Numbered from the stretch's first letter, positions 9,345-19,718 are shown. The stretch is DNA of 64,000 nucleotides from Marinospirillum insulare DSM 21763 (GCF_000686905.1 NZ_JMLW01000009.1:33009-97008); one strand, 5' to 3'. The notes: a model not told the origin generated them from the sequence alone. Program-made: numbers and translations.

Positions 9345-10370
9345 GTGATCAAGGATATTATTCAAGTGAAAAGATTAACCTTTCTTACCTTATTGGCTTT
9401 TACACATCTAGCTTTTATTAGCCTAGCTCAGGCAGCTGATACCCCTTTTGGCTTGGATGATGAAGAAGAGCAAGAGGTTAAAGTCGAGCGTGCTAACCCA
9501 GACCCCATGGGCGAAATGCTTGCCGCCTTGGTAAAAGAATTACCCGCTGAAGAAGTGGTTAACCTAACTTTAAATGATGAAGAAACATTTTTAGCTTTAG
9601 AGAGGGCAGCACTTAGCTTTAAACCTAAAGGACAGGTGTTAATGCTACCCGGCGACAGGCAACACCCTAATTGGCCGCAAGGTATCGCGCCCTTAAGGCA
9701 GGTTTTACCTGAATACGGTTGGACTACCCTCGCTATTTCTTTACCCATTTATAAAAGTGCAGGGGTTGCTAAAAGAACGCTAGGGCCTGGTCCTTTGCTT
9801 GGTTATATCAGTAAAAGCAGCGAACCTGCTAAAAGTTCAGAAAAGTCTGATCCAGATACAGGGGCCGATGTAGGCTTTTTAGGTGGCGATGAAGATGAGC
9901 AAGAAGAAGTGGTGGTTGAGGTTGTTGATCCAGTCGAAGCGCTGAATGCACACCGAGCTTTAATAGAAGCGCGCTTGCAAGCGGCTTTGCAGCATTTAGG
10001 CAACCAGGGTAAGCAAGTTTTGGTTTTGCAGGGAGAAAGTATTTATTGGTTACAGCCTTGGCTTAAAACAGACAAGCTTCCAAAAAAATCACCACTTATT
10101 TTACTTTATGTTGAAGCCCCTGCTGGTGCCGATTCTGTAAGTTTTGCCGAGCTTATTAAACACCTAGGTAATCGCCCTATCTTAGATATTTATGCAGGGC
10201 AGAACACCTTGCAAGCCAGTTGGGCAGCCGAGCGTAAAGCTGCTTATTTAAGGGCGGGTAATAAGCAAGCAGTGCAAATGGCTGTTAAAGTGCCCGTGAG
10301 TAGCAGTGATGGCACGGATAGCCGCTGGTTAACGCAAAGAGTTGAAGGTTGGTTAAGGGGGCTTAGATAG
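9345..10370 (+). CDS. DUF3530 family protein, putative periplasmic alpha/beta-hydrolase-like
   Basis: The 341-residue product belongs to the DUF3530 family, distant alpha/beta-hydrolase-like proteins of unknown function. It begins with a signal peptide (a hydrophobic stretch ending ISLAQA). The core has strands KGQVLMLPGD and YGWTTLAISLP. Two acidic low-complexity inserts (DDEEEQE near residue 37; DEDEQEEVVVEVVD near 186) are notable. The GTG at 9345 lacks a clear ribosome site, while the GTG at 9366 has AAGGA at 9351-9355, ten bases upstream, and gives a more standard signal peptide (MKRLTFLTLLAF); I prefer 9366 as the true start. Confidence 0.8.
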   Translation: MIKDIIQVKRLTFLTLLAFTHLAFISLAQAADTPFGLDDEEEQEVKVERANPDPMGEMLAALVKELPAEEVVNLTLNDEETFLALERAALSFKPKGQVLMLPGDRQHPNWPQGIAPLRQVLPEYGWTTLAISLPIYKSAGVAKRTLGPGPLLGYISKSSEPAKSSEKSDPDTGADVGFLGGDEDEQEEVVVEVVDPVEALNAHRALIEARLQAALQHLGNQGKQVLVLQGESIYWLQPWLKTDKLPKKSPLILLYVEAPAGADSVSFAELIKHLGNRPILDIYAGQNTLQASWAAERKAAYLRAGNKQAVQMAVKVPVSSSDGTDSRWLTQRVEGWLRGLR

Positions 10371-10380
10371 TTACAGCTTT

Positions 10381-11229
10381 TTAGAGTCCTCGTGCCTTTT
10401 TTAAAAGCCCATAGGCATGCTGTATTTCTTGGGCTCTTTCTTTACCCTTTTCTAAAGCTAGGTCTGTAATGCCTTGCGCCATTAACTTATCTGGGTGGTG
10501 CAAGCTCATAAGCTTACGGTAGCTGAGTTTTATCTCTTCAGGTTTAGCGTCACTATTAATACCTAAAGTGCGATAAGCCGCTAATAAAGCAGGCTCGCTA
10601 GCAGACTTATCTTGTTGGTAGGTTTGTTGTGTTTTATAGCCTTTTTGCATGCGTGTACGTTGATGCAAGCGATCAGCCTCTACTTGGCTAATATTAAGCA
10701 AAGCTAAAAAAGAGTAGATCACCCTGATTTGGTTTTCGCTAGCAGGGCCGCCTGCATAAGCAATATTAAAAAGCTGATCTACAAAATCTAAACGCCTAGC
10801 TTTTTTATTTGCATAGCGTGTACGCAGTAACTCAAGTTTGGAGTCAATTTGGTCAGTCGCCAGTTTGCCTTCGTTAAAGCGGGCGATAGCCAGGGCTCTT
10901 TCTTGAGGCTTTAGCTTCATGCGTTTGAATACAGCCTCAGCAGCGGCTATTTCTTGTGGTGATATACGACCATTTTGCTTGGCGACATAACCTAGGCAAA
11001 GAAACAAAGTATCACGGTAAATCAGCTCACTAGACTTAGGTAAGCTCATGCGCGGCAAGCGCTTTAAGGAATTTATTAAAAGAGTGAAGATGGAGTGACG
11101 ATGAAAGTCAAAGCTGTGCCCAAGTATAATGCCCAGTGCTGCACCTGCCCAACCTCCAAGCATAAAACCTAGTAAAAAACCAACCGCCTTACCTGCAAAG
11201 TGAGGTAGCTTTAGCCTTCTTAACTTCAT
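10381..11229 (-). CDS. djlA: Membrane-anchored co-chaperone DjlA (TerB plus J domain)
   Basis: DjlA is a DnaK co-chaperone anchored in the inner membrane. The 282-residue protein has an N-terminal Gly-rich transmembrane segment (about residues 14-35), a TerB-like helical domain (about 60-170) and a C-terminal J domain with the essential HPD motif (LHHPDKL, about residue 250). Length and order are as in the family. It is followed on the plus side by the convergent DUF3530 gene, and lies seven bases after murU. Confidence 0.94.
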   Translation of the reverse strand: MKLRRLKLPHFAGKAVGFLLGFMLGGWAGAALGIILGHSFDFHRHSIFTLLINSLKRLPRMSLPKSSELIYRDTLFLCLGYVAKQNGRISPQEIAAAEAVFKRMKLKPQERALAIARFNEGKLATDQIDSKLELLRTRYANKKARRLDFVDQLFNIAYAGGPASENQIRVIYSFLALLNISQVEADRLHQRTRMQKGYKTQQTYQQDKSASEPALLAAYRTLGINSDAKPEEIKLSYRKLMSLHHPDKLMAQGITDLALEKGKERAQEIQHAYGLLKKARGL

Positions 11230-11236
11230 AATACTT

Positions 11237-11992
11237 TTATTCCCTTGCTAGCCTTGTTTTCTCTGTTTGTTCTATTATTTTCTTTGCTAAACGTGCATTC
11301 AGTTCAGTTAAACGCTCGGGTGTACCCACATCTACCCAATGGCTCGTTAAAACTGCTGCATTTGCCTTTTGCTCATCAATCATTAAACGCAGCAAAGGCG
11401 ATAAAATAAAAGCGTCACCTACTTGGTGCTGGTGCTGATAGGCTGCATAAAGCCAGCTTTCATCTAGCAGGGCAGGATTAATGCGACTGACCCCTGCAAA
11501 TGTTTTACTTTGCATTCCAGCCCTAGGCTGATTAGCTAAACTGCCTGAATCTTCTGCAAAGAAAAAGTCCCCTTGAGGGTTGTGTTCAGGGTTATCCACT
11601 AAGAGCATAAATAGCAGCTCATCTTGAGTAGCAGGTGGCAAGTGGGGTAATTCACTGATCCAAAGGTCACCGTTAATTAGCAAAAAAGGCTCTTCACCTA
11701 ATAACTCTTTAGCTTTTAGTAAGCCTCCACCTGTTTCTAAGGGAGTGTTTTCAACTGAGTAGCTAACCTCTAAACCCCAAGCAGAGCCCTCTTGAACTGC
11801 ATCAATAATTTGTTGGCCTAAATAACTAACATTAATAACAACCTGTTTAATGCCTTGGGCAGCTAGGTTTTCTAAATGCCAAAAAATAAGTGGTTTGCCT
11901 GCTACTTTTAGTAGGGGTTTAGGTGTGTGCAGGGTGAGTGGCTGCATACGTTTGCCTTCGCCTGCTGCAAAAATCATAGCCTTGTTAGTCAT
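11237..11992 (-). CDS. murU: N-acetylmuramate alpha-1-phosphate uridylyltransferase
   Basis: MurU makes UDP-MurNAc from MurNAc-1-phosphate and UTP in the peptidoglycan recycling route that bypasses de novo synthesis (known from Pseudomonas, absent in E. coli). The 251-residue nucleotidyltransferase shows the signature MIFAAGEGKRMQPLTLHTPKPLL at its N-terminus, with the metal-binding LINGDLW further in. I start at the ATG at 11990-11992, which places the nucleotide-binding motif at residues 6-15 as is usual. A longer reading to 12058 would add 22 unrelated residues. It overlaps amgK by eight bases, indicating coupling. Confidence 0.93.
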   Translation of the reverse strand: MTNKAMIFAAGEGKRMQPLTLHTPKPLLKVAGKPLIFWHLENLAAQGIKQVVINVSYLGQQIIDAVQEGSAWGLEVSYSVENTPLETGGGLLKAKELLGEEPFLLINGDLWISELPHLPPATQDELLFMLLVDNPEHNPQGDFFFAEDSGSLANQPRAGMQSKTFAGVSRINPALLDESWLYAAYQHQHQVGDAFILSPLLRLMIDEQKANAAVLTSHWVDVGTPERLTELNARLAKKIIEQTEKTRLARE

Positions 11993-13061
11993 GATTAGGC
12001 TGCTGTAAGTTGTTGCCTTGCTGTAAATAGGCATTGAAACTAGGGATAACCAGTTCACTTAACCAAGTTTGTATATCGGCAAAATCTGCATAATTTTGAG
12101 TTGCCCTAAGCAAATGCTGCAAGGTGAGTGGAATATCTTGTAAATAATTTGGCTTAGCATCACGCAGAGCTAGGCGTGAAAAAATGCCTGCAACTTTTAA
12201 ATGGCGATGGATACCCATCCAATCAAACCAACGCTTAAATTCAGCCAAGCTTACAGGAGTCGCTTGTTGGCAGTAGGCTCGATGAAAATAGGCAAGCCAA
12301 GCCTGCTGAGTTTGTTCTGGCCAATCTAGGTAGCAGTCTCTAATAAGAGAAACAGCATCGTAAGTACAAGGGCCATAAACAGCATCTTGAAAATCAATAA
12401 TGCCGAGTTGATTTAAACCTAAAACCATAAGGTTGCGTGAGTGGTAATCGCGGTGAACCGTTACTTGAGGTTGCTCTAAAGCAGAAACAATAAGGCTTTG
12501 CTTAAATGCCGCCCAGTTTTTAGGAAGGCTAGTTTTAGGTAGCTCAAGCAAACCTTGGTAGAACCAATCGTCAAATAAATTTAACTCTTGGGTTAAAAGC
12601 TCTTTCGAGTAGTCTGGCAGTGGGTGGTCATTTGTTGCTGTTTTGGCTAGTTGTTGAATAGCCGTTAGTTGGTTTAAAGCTTGGTGATAAAGGGTATCTA
12701 CTTCAGATGTGGGTAGCTGGGTTACCTGCTGCATAAATTGCAGATCACCAAAGTCTTCAAGTAGGGCAGTGCCTAGCTGCAGGTCATAGGCAAGAACTTG
12801 AGGAACTTTAATACCCTGCTGGCGCCAGGCCTTAGCTAAACTAATAAAGCTATGTGAACTTTCTTTTTCAGGCGGCGCATCCATTAAAATCATACTCTTG
12901 CCCCTGGTGTTTTGCTCGGCAGCTACACGATAGTAACTACGAAAGCTTGCATCCCCCGCTACAATGCTAAGTTCAGCATCAGGGTTGGTTAACCAAGGCT
13001 TTAACCAAGCTCTAATAGCGAGTGAACGATCTGTTTTTGTGGATGTCTGGTTAAGGCTCAT
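11985..13061 (-). CDS. amgK: N-acetylmuramate/N-acetylglucosamine anomeric kinase
   Basis: AmgK phosphorylates MurNAc at C1, feeding MurU. The 358-residue protein has the aminoglycoside-phosphotransferase fold: GDASFRSYYRV near the N-terminus, the catalytic loop HRDYHSRNLMV and the metal-binding IIDFQDAVYGP. The ATG at 13061 is preferred; an upstream TTG at 13109 would extend into the lptD promoter. The gene is divergent from lptD, an arrangement also seen in pseudomonads, and is coupled to murU. Confidence 0.93.
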   Translation of the reverse strand: MSLNQTSTKTDRSLAIRAWLKPWLTNPDAELSIVAGDASFRSYYRVAAEQNTRGKSMILMDAPPEKESSHSFISLAKAWRQQGIKVPQVLAYDLQLGTALLEDFGDLQFMQQVTQLPTSEVDTLYHQALNQLTAIQQLAKTATNDHPLPDYSKELLTQELNLFDDWFYQGLLELPKTSLPKNWAAFKQSLIVSALEQPQVTVHRDYHSRNLMVLGLNQLGIIDFQDAVYGPCTYDAVSLIRDCYLDWPEQTQQAWLAYFHRAYCQQATPVSLAEFKRWFDWMGIHRHLKVAGIFSRLALRDAKPNYLQDIPLTLQHLLRATQNYADFADIQTWLSELVIPSFNAYLQQGNNLQQPNHD

Positions 13062-13074
13062 AATAGTTTTAGTC

Positions 13075-13103
13075 GTGGCAGTGGCAAGTAGATTAGCTAT
13101 AAT
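13075..13103 (+). promoter_or_regulatory. Putative sigma-70 promoter of lptD operon
   Basis: A perfect -10 hexamer TATAAT (13098-13103) is preceded, with a 17-base spacer, by GTGGCA (13075-13080), which matches four of six -35 consensus bases. It lies 70 bases before the lptD start and overlaps the 5' side of the divergent amgK gene. Confidence 0.6.
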
Positions 13104-13172
13104 ACGCAATTTTGCGGACTTTAGCAGGTTAGTGCAGCCTGCTAGCTTAGTCCTTTTGCTCTGGAGTGGTGC

Positions 13173-15767
13173 TTGAAGTTGATGTTTTTTAAAAACGACT
13201 TACCCATAGCGGCTCTAATGCTGGCAGCTTCTGCTGTGCATTCTGCGCCGCCTAAAGCACTGGCACCTGAGCTTTTAGACTGGCAGGTATATTCAGAGCA
13301 GCCGGTTGGAGAAGTTTGTAGAGGTTATTACTTAGCGCCAGAACTTGATTTACCCGAAGCCCACCTACCTATCGAACAAGCACGCTTATTTGCTGCTGCT
13401 CAGCAACTTAACTATTCCGCTCAGGGCGGCCTGCTAATGCAAGGCGAGGTGAACCTACGCAAAGGTTCGCTTTATTTAACTTCTGACCAAGCCAGCTTAA
13501 ATGCGGCGCGAGATTATGCCAAATTAAAAGGCAATATTAGTGTGCGTCAGCAAGGTTTGTTATTGCGGGGTGCAGAAGGCGACTATCAGCTAGAAAAAGA
13601 AGAGCTGCAAATGAGCGAAGCTCATTATGTTGTTCATGAGCAGCGCTTGCGCGGTAGTGCTTGGACATTAGAGCAGGGTGCAGATGGCATAGTAACCCTT
13701 AGAGATAGTTCTATGACTAGCTGCTCGCCTGGAGACAATGCTTGGCGTTTAGTAGCAGGCAAGCTAAAGCTAAACCGTGATACAGGTTTTGGTGATGCCA
13801 CCAATGTGCGTATGGAAATATTAAAAGTCCCGGTTTTTTACTGGCCTTGGTTAAGGTTTCCAATCGACGATCGTCGCCATACGGGTTTGTTATCACCGAG
13901 TATTTCCTGGTCAAAAACTAGTGGTTTAGATTACCAGCAACCTTTTTATTGGAATATAGCACCAAACGTTGATGCAACCTTCTACCCCAGACAAATAGAT
14001 AAACGGGGCTTTATGCTGGGTGGCGAACTGCGTTACCTAACAGAGCGAAGCTCGGGTGAAATTTACTATGCAAGGCTGAATGAAGATAAAGAATTTGCAG
14101 ATTTAGACCGTTGGAATTTTGCTGCTAAACATCAGGGTCGCTTAACTAGCCAACTTAACTATCAAATAAATTACTCTCAGGTTAGTGATGATCTTTACCT
14201 AAAAGACTTGAATACCAATACTTTTACCACTTCAGATACCGAGCTACTCCAACAACTGAGCTTTAACTATGCAATTGACGGTTGGCGTACCCGCTTAAAT
14301 TTTCAGGGTTATCAAAAACTGAATACCGCCAATAACTCACCAGAAACACCCTACCAACTATTTGATTTTCGTTCTGGGCGTAAAGCAGGTTTTCAAGATT
14401 ATTACCGACTACCCCAGTTAGAGGTGCGTAAAACTACGCGCTGGAATAATGTTTTGCAAAGCAGCTTGCTTGTTGATCTTACCCAATTTAGTAAATTATT
14501 TGATAAAGAGCTAGGCGGCTATAAGGTTACCGGATTAACTCAAAAGCCAGGTACAAACAATGACTATTATTTTACTAGCTGGGGTGCGCCTGATACCTTG
14601 CGTCTTCACTTAGAACCTAGCCTAAATGCTGAATGGCGTTGGCCTTGGGCTTATATACGTCCAGCTGCTAAAGTAAAATTTAATCAATACCGTATTAATC
14701 CTTACTGGGCAGCTAGTGTTACAGCCATAGAGCGGAACAATGTTGAACTAGACCCTTCCGCGCTAGTACCAGTGTTTAGTTTAGATACTGGCTTATTTTT
14801 AGAAAGAGACACTGGCTTGTTTGGTAAAAAGCTAGTTCAAACCCTAGAGCCAAGAGCCTTCTTTGCCTATGTGCCTTTTGTAGAACAGTATGATATCCCC
14901 AACTTTTTTGATGGTGGCTTTGTTGAAGATGATTATGGGCAGTTATTTCGTGCTGAACGTACTACAGGGCAAGACAGAGTCGGTGATGTTAAAAAGCTAA
15001 CCCTAGGTGTAACCCAGCGTTTAATAAGTCAAAACACCGGTCGTGAATTAGGTAGCTTAGGGGTTGCCAAGGCTATTTATTTAGAAGATAGACGGATAGA
15101 TAATAGCTATTTACATCCAGACCATACAAACCGAGCTGATAACAAGCCTAGAGAAGATCAAGCCTACAAGAATGTACGCACTACCTCTAACCTAGCAGTG
15201 CAAGCTAGCCTTACGCTGACTAAAGATTTAAAGCTAAGCTCTAGCTTAATGTGGGATGATTATTTCCACAAAACCGAAAACTCCAATACCTATTTAACTT
15301 ATACTGGTATAGAAAATAGCCAGTTTAACTTGGGGCATAGTTATACTTCTAACTATAACCTAGGCTTTAAAGGCCCTAGGCCAGATAAAAATGGGTTAGA
15401 TGCCTGGTCTTATTTGCAGCATGCCGAAGAGCAGGTGTATGCATCTATGATTTATGCACTAAATGAGCATTGGCGAGTATTCGCTAAACAAGGCCACGAC
15501 TTAAAGCGTTCAGAAAAACTCGATAGTATTACAGGACTAGAATACAACTCTTGCTGCTGGCAAATACAACTGGTGTACCGTGACTGGGTTGATAATCCAG
15601 ACACCTCGCCCGGCTACCAAGGCGCAGCCAGTGACAATGCATTTGAGGCAAGAGAGCGTGATTATGGAGTTTTCTTAAATGTGGTATTCAAAGGCTTAGG
15701 TGGTGTGGGCCAGCCCATACCGCAATTACTCAGTGAAGAAGTCCAAGGTTATACCGATCGCCCCTAA
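13173..15767 (+). CDS. lptD: LPS-assembly protein LptD
   Basis: LptD is the outer-membrane barrel that, with LptE, inserts lipopolysaccharide into the outer leaflet. The 864-residue protein has a signal peptide (cleavage after about AVHS), an N-terminal OstA/LptA-like jellyroll domain (about 65-190) and a large barrel. The disulfide cysteines are visible: one in EVCRGYYL (about 48), one in SMTSCSPG (about 184), and the adjacent pair in NSCCWQIQLVYRDW near the C-terminus. The TTG at 13173 has GGAG (13163-13166) six bases upstream, so it is a better start than the ATG at 13182. It is the first gene of the lptD-surA-pdxA-rsmA-apaH run. Confidence 0.96.
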   Translation: MKLMFFKNDLPIAALMLAASAVHSAPPKALAPELLDWQVYSEQPVGEVCRGYYLAPELDLPEAHLPIEQARLFAAAQQLNYSAQGGLLMQGEVNLRKGSLYLTSDQASLNAARDYAKLKGNISVRQQGLLLRGAEGDYQLEKEELQMSEAHYVVHEQRLRGSAWTLEQGADGIVTLRDSSMTSCSPGDNAWRLVAGKLKLNRDTGFGDATNVRMEILKVPVFYWPWLRFPIDDRRHTGLLSPSISWSKTSGLDYQQPFYWNIAPNVDATFYPRQIDKRGFMLGGELRYLTERSSGEIYYARLNEDKEFADLDRWNFAAKHQGRLTSQLNYQINYSQVSDDLYLKDLNTNTFTTSDTELLQQLSFNYAIDGWRTRLNFQGYQKLNTANNSPETPYQLFDFRSGRKAGFQDYYRLPQLEVRKTTRWNNVLQSSLLVDLTQFSKLFDKELGGYKVTGLTQKPGTNNDYYFTSWGAPDTLRLHLEPSLNAEWRWPWAYIRPAAKVKFNQYRINPYWAASVTAIERNNVELDPSALVPVFSLDTGLFLERDTGLFGKKLVQTLEPRAFFAYVPFVEQYDIPNFFDGGFVEDDYGQLFRAERTTGQDRVGDVKKLTLGVTQRLISQNTGRELGSLGVAKAIYLEDRRIDNSYLHPDHTNRADNKPREDQAYKNVRTTSNLAVQASLTLTKDLKLSSSLMWDDYFHKTENSNTYLTYTGIENSQFNLGHSYTSNYNLGFKGPRPDKNGLDAWSYLQHAEEQVYASMIYALNEHWRVFAKQGHDLKRSEKLDSITGLEYNSCCWQIQLVYRDWVDNPDTSPGYQGAASDNAFEARERDYGVFLNVVFKGLGGVGQPIPQLLSEEVQGYTDRP

Positions 15768-15779
15768 CGGAGAATTTGA

Positions 15780-17063
15780 GTGTTAAAAAAAATCTGGGTC
15801 ACCAGCCTAATGTTAGGTTTGCTAATGAGCTTGGCAGCCAAGGCTGAACCACGTTTAATTGATAAAATTGTTGCTGTTGTTGATGAAGAAGCTTTAATGC
15901 AAAGTGAATTAGAGCAGCGTATTCAGCAGGCCAATGAGCAGATAGCCGAGCGAGGTATTCGCCCACCCCCTGCTGAAATTTTACGCCAACAGGTGCTTGA
16001 TCGTTTAATTATAGACACTATTCAGCTACAGCTAGCTAAGCGGGGGGGCTTACGAGTCGATGATCAAACCCTCAATGAAACCCTAGCTAATATTGCTCAG
16101 CAAAATAATATGACGCTGCGCCAATTCAGCCAAGCCATAGAAAATGATGGTATAACCTTTAATGAGTTTCGTGAACAAATCCGTCATGAAATGTTGATTT
16201 CACAAGTTCGCCAGCGTCGTGTGGGCGAGCGTATTCAAGTGAGCGAGCAAGAAGTAGATAACTACTTAACTTCTCCCGAAGCCCTGCAGCAAGACGGTCG
16301 TGAATACCGAGTTGGGCACATCTTAATTTCAATACCCGATAGCCCTAGTCCAGAACAAATAAAGCAGGCTCAAGAGCGAGCTGAAGCCTTGAAGCAAAAG
16401 TTAGCTGCTGGCGCAGATTTTCAAGAGCAAGCCATAGCCAGCTCTGCAGCAGACGAAGCTTTAAGTGGTGGAGACCTTGGCTGGCGTTCAGCACTTGCCT
16501 TGCCTTCAATCTTTACAGACCAAGTGCCTAAATTACCCTTGGGCGGTATTGCTGGGCCGATTCGCAGCCCCAGTGGTTTTCATATTATTAAGCTGCTAGA
16601 AGTTCGTGGTGGCGACCAGTTATTTATTGACCAAACCCAAGCGCGCCACCTTTTGTTAATGCCAAATGCAGTAAGAGATGAACAAGCTACCCTGGCTGAA
16701 ATACGTAAAATAAAACAACGCATTGAACAAGGCGAAAGCCTAGCCAGCTTAGCAAGAGAGCTATCCGATGACCGAGGCAGCAAGCAGTCAGGGGGGAGTC
16801 TTGGTTGGGTTAATCCGGGGCAAATGGTGCCAGAATTTGAAACGGCTATGAATGAGCTAGCAGTAGGGCAAGTGTCTCAACCTGTAAAGAGCCAGTTTGG
16901 TTGGCATTTAATTCAAGTCGAAGAACGCCGCAAATCAGATATGACAGACCTAATGCGCCGCCAGCAAGTTCGTCGTATTTTATCGGAACGTCGCTTTGAA
17001 GAAGAAGTACAAAACTGGTTAAGAGAAATCCGTGACTCAACCTGGGTAGAAATAAGGAGTTAA
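15780..17063 (+). CDS. surA: Periplasmic chaperone / peptidyl-prolyl isomerase SurA
   Basis: SurA escorts unfolded outer-membrane proteins, including LptD, across the periplasm. The 427-residue length is typical. It has a signal peptide (cleavage near AAKA), the N-terminal chaperone domain (about 25-165) and two parvulin domains (about 175-275 and 285-385; [14 protein letters not shown] and TQARHLLLM mark their starts). GTG start at 15780 with GGAGAA eight bases upstream. It lies 12 bases after lptD. Confidence 0.96.
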   Translation: MLKKIWVTSLMLGLLMSLAAKAEPRLIDKIVAVVDEEALMQSELEQRIQQANEQIAERGIRPPPAEILRQQVLDRLIIDTIQLQLAKRGGLRVDDQTLNETLANIAQQNNMTLRQFSQAIENDGITFNEFREQIRHEMLISQVRQRRVGERIQVSEQEVDNYLTSPEALQQDGREYRVGHILISIPDSPSPEQIKQAQERAEALKQKLAAGADFQEQAIASSAADEALSGGDLGWRSALALPSIFTDQVPKLPLGGIAGPIRSPSGFHIIKLLEVRGGDQLFIDQTQARHLLLMPNAVRDEQATLAEIRKIKQRIEQGESLASLARELSDDRGSKQSGGSLGWVNPGQMVPEFETAMNELAVGQVSQPVKSQFGWHLIQVEERRKSDMTDLMRRQQVRRILSERRFEEEVQNWLREIRDSTWVEIRS

Positions 17064-17064
17064 T

Positions 17065-18045
17065 ATGACTCAATTATCCACTCTACTCATAACGCCTGGT
17101 GAGCCAGCAGGAATAGGCCCAGACTTAATTACCCTCTTAGCTGCAGAAGGCTGGTCTTCGACTTGGGTGGTGGTTGCTGATCCTGCCTTGCTAGTTGAGC
17201 GCGCTAAACATTTGGGTTTAAGTTTACAGATAAAAATAGTCTCCGCTAAAACGCTAGACGCACCCTGCGAAACCCATGAAGTGAAAGTTTTACCTGTGAC
17301 TTTGCGAGCACCAGTAACGGCTGGGCAGCTGAACTCAGCCAATGCAGCTTATGTGTTAGAGACCTTAACGCTAGCGACAGACCTGTGTTTACAAAAACAA
17401 GCCAAAGCTTTAGTCACTGGGCCAGTGCATAAGGGTATTATTAACCAAGCAGGCATTGCCTTTACGGGTCATACAGAGTTTTTACAAGAACGCTGTGTCA
17501 GTGAGCAGGTGGTTATGCTCTTAGCTACAGAGGAGCTGCGTGTAGCCTTGGTGACGACTCACCTACCTTTAAGGGAAGTAGCAGATGCCATTACACCTCA
17601 ACGCATAGCTCAGGTTACGCGTATTTTGCATCACGATTTACAAACCCGTTTTGGTTATAAAAACCCACGTATTTTAGTTTGTGGGTTAAACCCTCACGCA
17701 GGTGAAAGTGGGCATTTAGGTCGAGAAGAAATTGAAGTTATTGAACCTACCCTAGAAAAGCTTCGAGCAGAAGGCATTAACCTTGTAGGGCCTTTACCCG
17801 CAGATACCCTGTTTACCGAAAAGGTTTTAGCAGAAGGTGATGCGGTACTTGCTATGTACCATGACCAAGGTTTACCAGTGCTTAAGCATCAAGGCTTCGG
17901 GCGTGCGGCCAATATAACCCTAGGCTTACCCATTATTCGTACCTCGGTAGACCACGGCACAGCTTTAGACCTAGCCGCTAGTGGTGCGGTAGACACGGGT
18001 AGTCTTAAAACTGCCCTAAATTACGCAACCCATTTTGCAGTATAA
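17065..18045 (+). CDS. pdxA: 4-hydroxythreonine-4-phosphate dehydrogenase
   Basis: PdxA oxidises 4-phosphohydroxy-L-threonine in the pyridoxal phosphate pathway, using NAD and a divalent metal. The 326-residue protein shows [12 protein letters not shown] at the N-terminus, the metal and substrate motifs [23 protein letters not shown] and [12 protein letters not shown], and C-terminal [13 protein letters not shown]. It starts two bases after the surA stop ends. Confidence 0.97.
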   Translation: MTQLSTLLITPGEPAGIGPDLITLLAAEGWSSTWVVVADPALLVERAKHLGLSLQIKIVSAKTLDAPCETHEVKVLPVTLRAPVTAGQLNSANAAYVLETLTLATDLCLQKQAKALVTGPVHKGIINQAGIAFTGHTEFLQERCVSEQVVMLLATEELRVALVTTHLPLREVADAITPQRIAQVTRILHHDLQTRFGYKNPRILVCGLNPHAGESGHLGREEIEVIEPTLEKLRAEGINLVGPLPADTLFTEKVLAEGDAVLAMYHDQGLPVLKHQGFGRAANITLGLPIIRTSVDHGTALDLAASGAVDTGSLKTALNYATHFAV

Positions 18046-18063
18046 ATTTTAGAGAGTTAATTA

Positions 18064-18855
18064 ATGGCTTCACTGAGCGGGCATAAAGCACGTAAGCGTT
18101 TTGGACAAAACTTTTTACACGATACCGGCATAATTCGCAAAATTGTGCGCTCCATTGCACCCTCGGCTAAAGACCACCTAGTAGAAATTGGCCCAGGCAT
18201 GGGCGCAATCACTGAACTACTACTAGAAGAAAATGGCCAGTTAGACGTTATAGAGCTAGACAGAGACTTGATTCCTGGTTTAAGGGTTAAGTTTTTTAAT
18301 TATCCAGAATTTACTATTCATGAAGCCGATGCCTTAAAGTTTGATTTTGCTCAGCTACGCAAAACCGATGAAAAGCTTCGTATTGTGGGTAACCTTCCCT
18401 ACAACATTTCTACGCCACTTATTTTCCATCTGCTTTCTTTTCAAGGCTTAGTGCAAGACATGCACTTTATGCTGCAAAAAGAAGTAGTTGAGCGTTTAGC
18501 TGCAAAGCCAGGCACGGGAGAATGGGGTAGGTTAAGTGTCATGGCACAGTACTACTGTGATATAGAGAAGCTGTTTTTAGTGCCCCCCGAATGCTTTAAG
18601 CCTCAGCCTAAAGTAGAGTCAGCCATAGTGCGCATGACTCCCAAGCAGCAACCCACTTTTAAAGCCTTAGATGAAGCAGTGTTAGCTGATACCTTACGTT
18701 TAGCCTTTGCTCAACGGCGTAAAACCCTACGTAATAACATGAAAGGCTATGTGACGGGTGAGCAGTTAGAGGCGTTAGAATTAGACCCGCAGCGCCGCCC
18801 AGAAACCTTAAATTTAGAAGAGTTTGTTAGGCTGGCAAACTTTCGAGCTGAATAA
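18064..18855 (+). CDS. rsmA: 16S rRNA (A1518/A1519-N6) dimethyltransferase
   Basis: RsmA (KsgA) dimethylates two adjacent adenosines near the 3' end of 16S rRNA during small-subunit assembly. In the 263-residue protein the SAM-binding motif EIGPGMGAITELL (about 40) and the catalytic NLPYNIST (about 112) are intact, as is the N-terminal KRFGQNFLHD. In many relatives apaG follows; here it is missing and apaH follows two bases later. Confidence 0.97.
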   Translation: MASLSGHKARKRFGQNFLHDTGIIRKIVRSIAPSAKDHLVEIGPGMGAITELLLEENGQLDVIELDRDLIPGLRVKFFNYPEFTIHEADALKFDFAQLRKTDEKLRIVGNLPYNISTPLIFHLLSFQGLVQDMHFMLQKEVVERLAAKPGTGEWGRLSVMAQYYCDIEKLFLVPPECFKPQPKVESAIVRMTPKQQPTFKALDEAVLADTLRLAFAQRRKTLRNNMKGYVTGEQLEALELDPQRRPETLNLEEFVRLANFRAE

Positions 18856-18857
18856 GT

Positions 18858-19682
18858 ATGGCAACCTACGCAATAGGCGATATTCAAGGTTGCTATCAAA
18901 GCTTCAAACGCCTTCTAAAAGAAATTAACTTTAAGCCTTCACGCGATACCCTTTGGTTAGCAGGTGACCTGGTTAATCGGGGTAAGGGTTCGTTAGATGT
19001 TTTACGCTATGTGATTGACCTAGGTAAAGCAAGTAAGCAGGTGCTTGGCAACCATGACTTTCATTTGCTTGCCGCTGCAGAGGGCCTACGTAAGCTTCGC
19101 AATTCAGATACGCTAGAAGAAGTCATTAAAGCCCCCGATGCCAAAGCACTGATCGACTGGTTAAGCCAGCAGCCACTTCTGCATTACGATAAACACCTGG
19201 GTTATGTTATGACCCATGCTGGTATTCCCCCTATCTGGAAGTTAAAAAAAGCTCAAATGCTCGCTGCAGAAATTGAAAAGCTTTTATCATCTAAAGCGCG
19301 TAAAGAATTTTTAGAAAATCTATTTGGCAATGAGCCGCTTTGTTGGTCTGATGACCTAGAGGGTGAAGATCGCCACCGTTCTATTGTTAATTACTTTACC
19401 CGAATGCGTTTTTGCCAAGCCGATGGCAGCCTAGACTTTACCAGCAAAAATGACGTAGCTAGCGCACCCAAAGGTTATGCACCCTGGTTTAGCTACCCAA
19501 GCAAGGTGACTAAAGACACTGAAATTATTTTTGGTCACTGGGCAGCCTTAGAAGGCCATACAGGGGTAAAGTCCATTCATGCTTTAGATACTGGCTGTGT
19601 ATGGGGAAACCACCTTACCGCCATGCGTTTAGAAGACCGCAAAAAGTTTAAAGTGGCAGCAGTTAAGCAAGACCTTATATAA
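18858..19682 (+). CDS. apaH: Bis(5'-nucleosyl)-tetraphosphatase, symmetrical
   Basis: ApaH hydrolyses Ap4A to two ADP and also decaps Np4-capped RNAs. The 274-residue metallophosphatase contains the motifs GDIQGCYQSF, GDLVNRGKGSLDVL and LGNHDFHLLA, plus THAGIPP and FGHWAALEG for the remaining metal and active-site residues. Two bases separate it from rsmA. Confidence 0.96.
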   Translation: MATYAIGDIQGCYQSFKRLLKEINFKPSRDTLWLAGDLVNRGKGSLDVLRYVIDLGKASKQVLGNHDFHLLAAAEGLRKLRNSDTLEEVIKAPDAKALIDWLSQQPLLHYDKHLGYVMTHAGIPPIWKLKKAQMLAAEIEKLLSSKARKEFLENLFGNEPLCWSDDLEGEDRHRSIVNYFTRMRFCQADGSLDFTSKNDVASAPKGYAPWFSYPSKVTKDTEIIFGHWAALEGHTGVKSIHALDTGCVWGNHLTAMRLEDRKKFKVAAVKQDLI

Positions 19683-19718
19683 TGCAGAATCTTAAAAATT
19701 TAAACCTAGGTAAACTAA

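Noticed and set aside
13062..13109. Extended amgK start at a TTG (13109)
   Set aside because: It would use a rare start codon and run over the lptD promoter; the ATG at 13061 gives a normal AmgK N-terminus.
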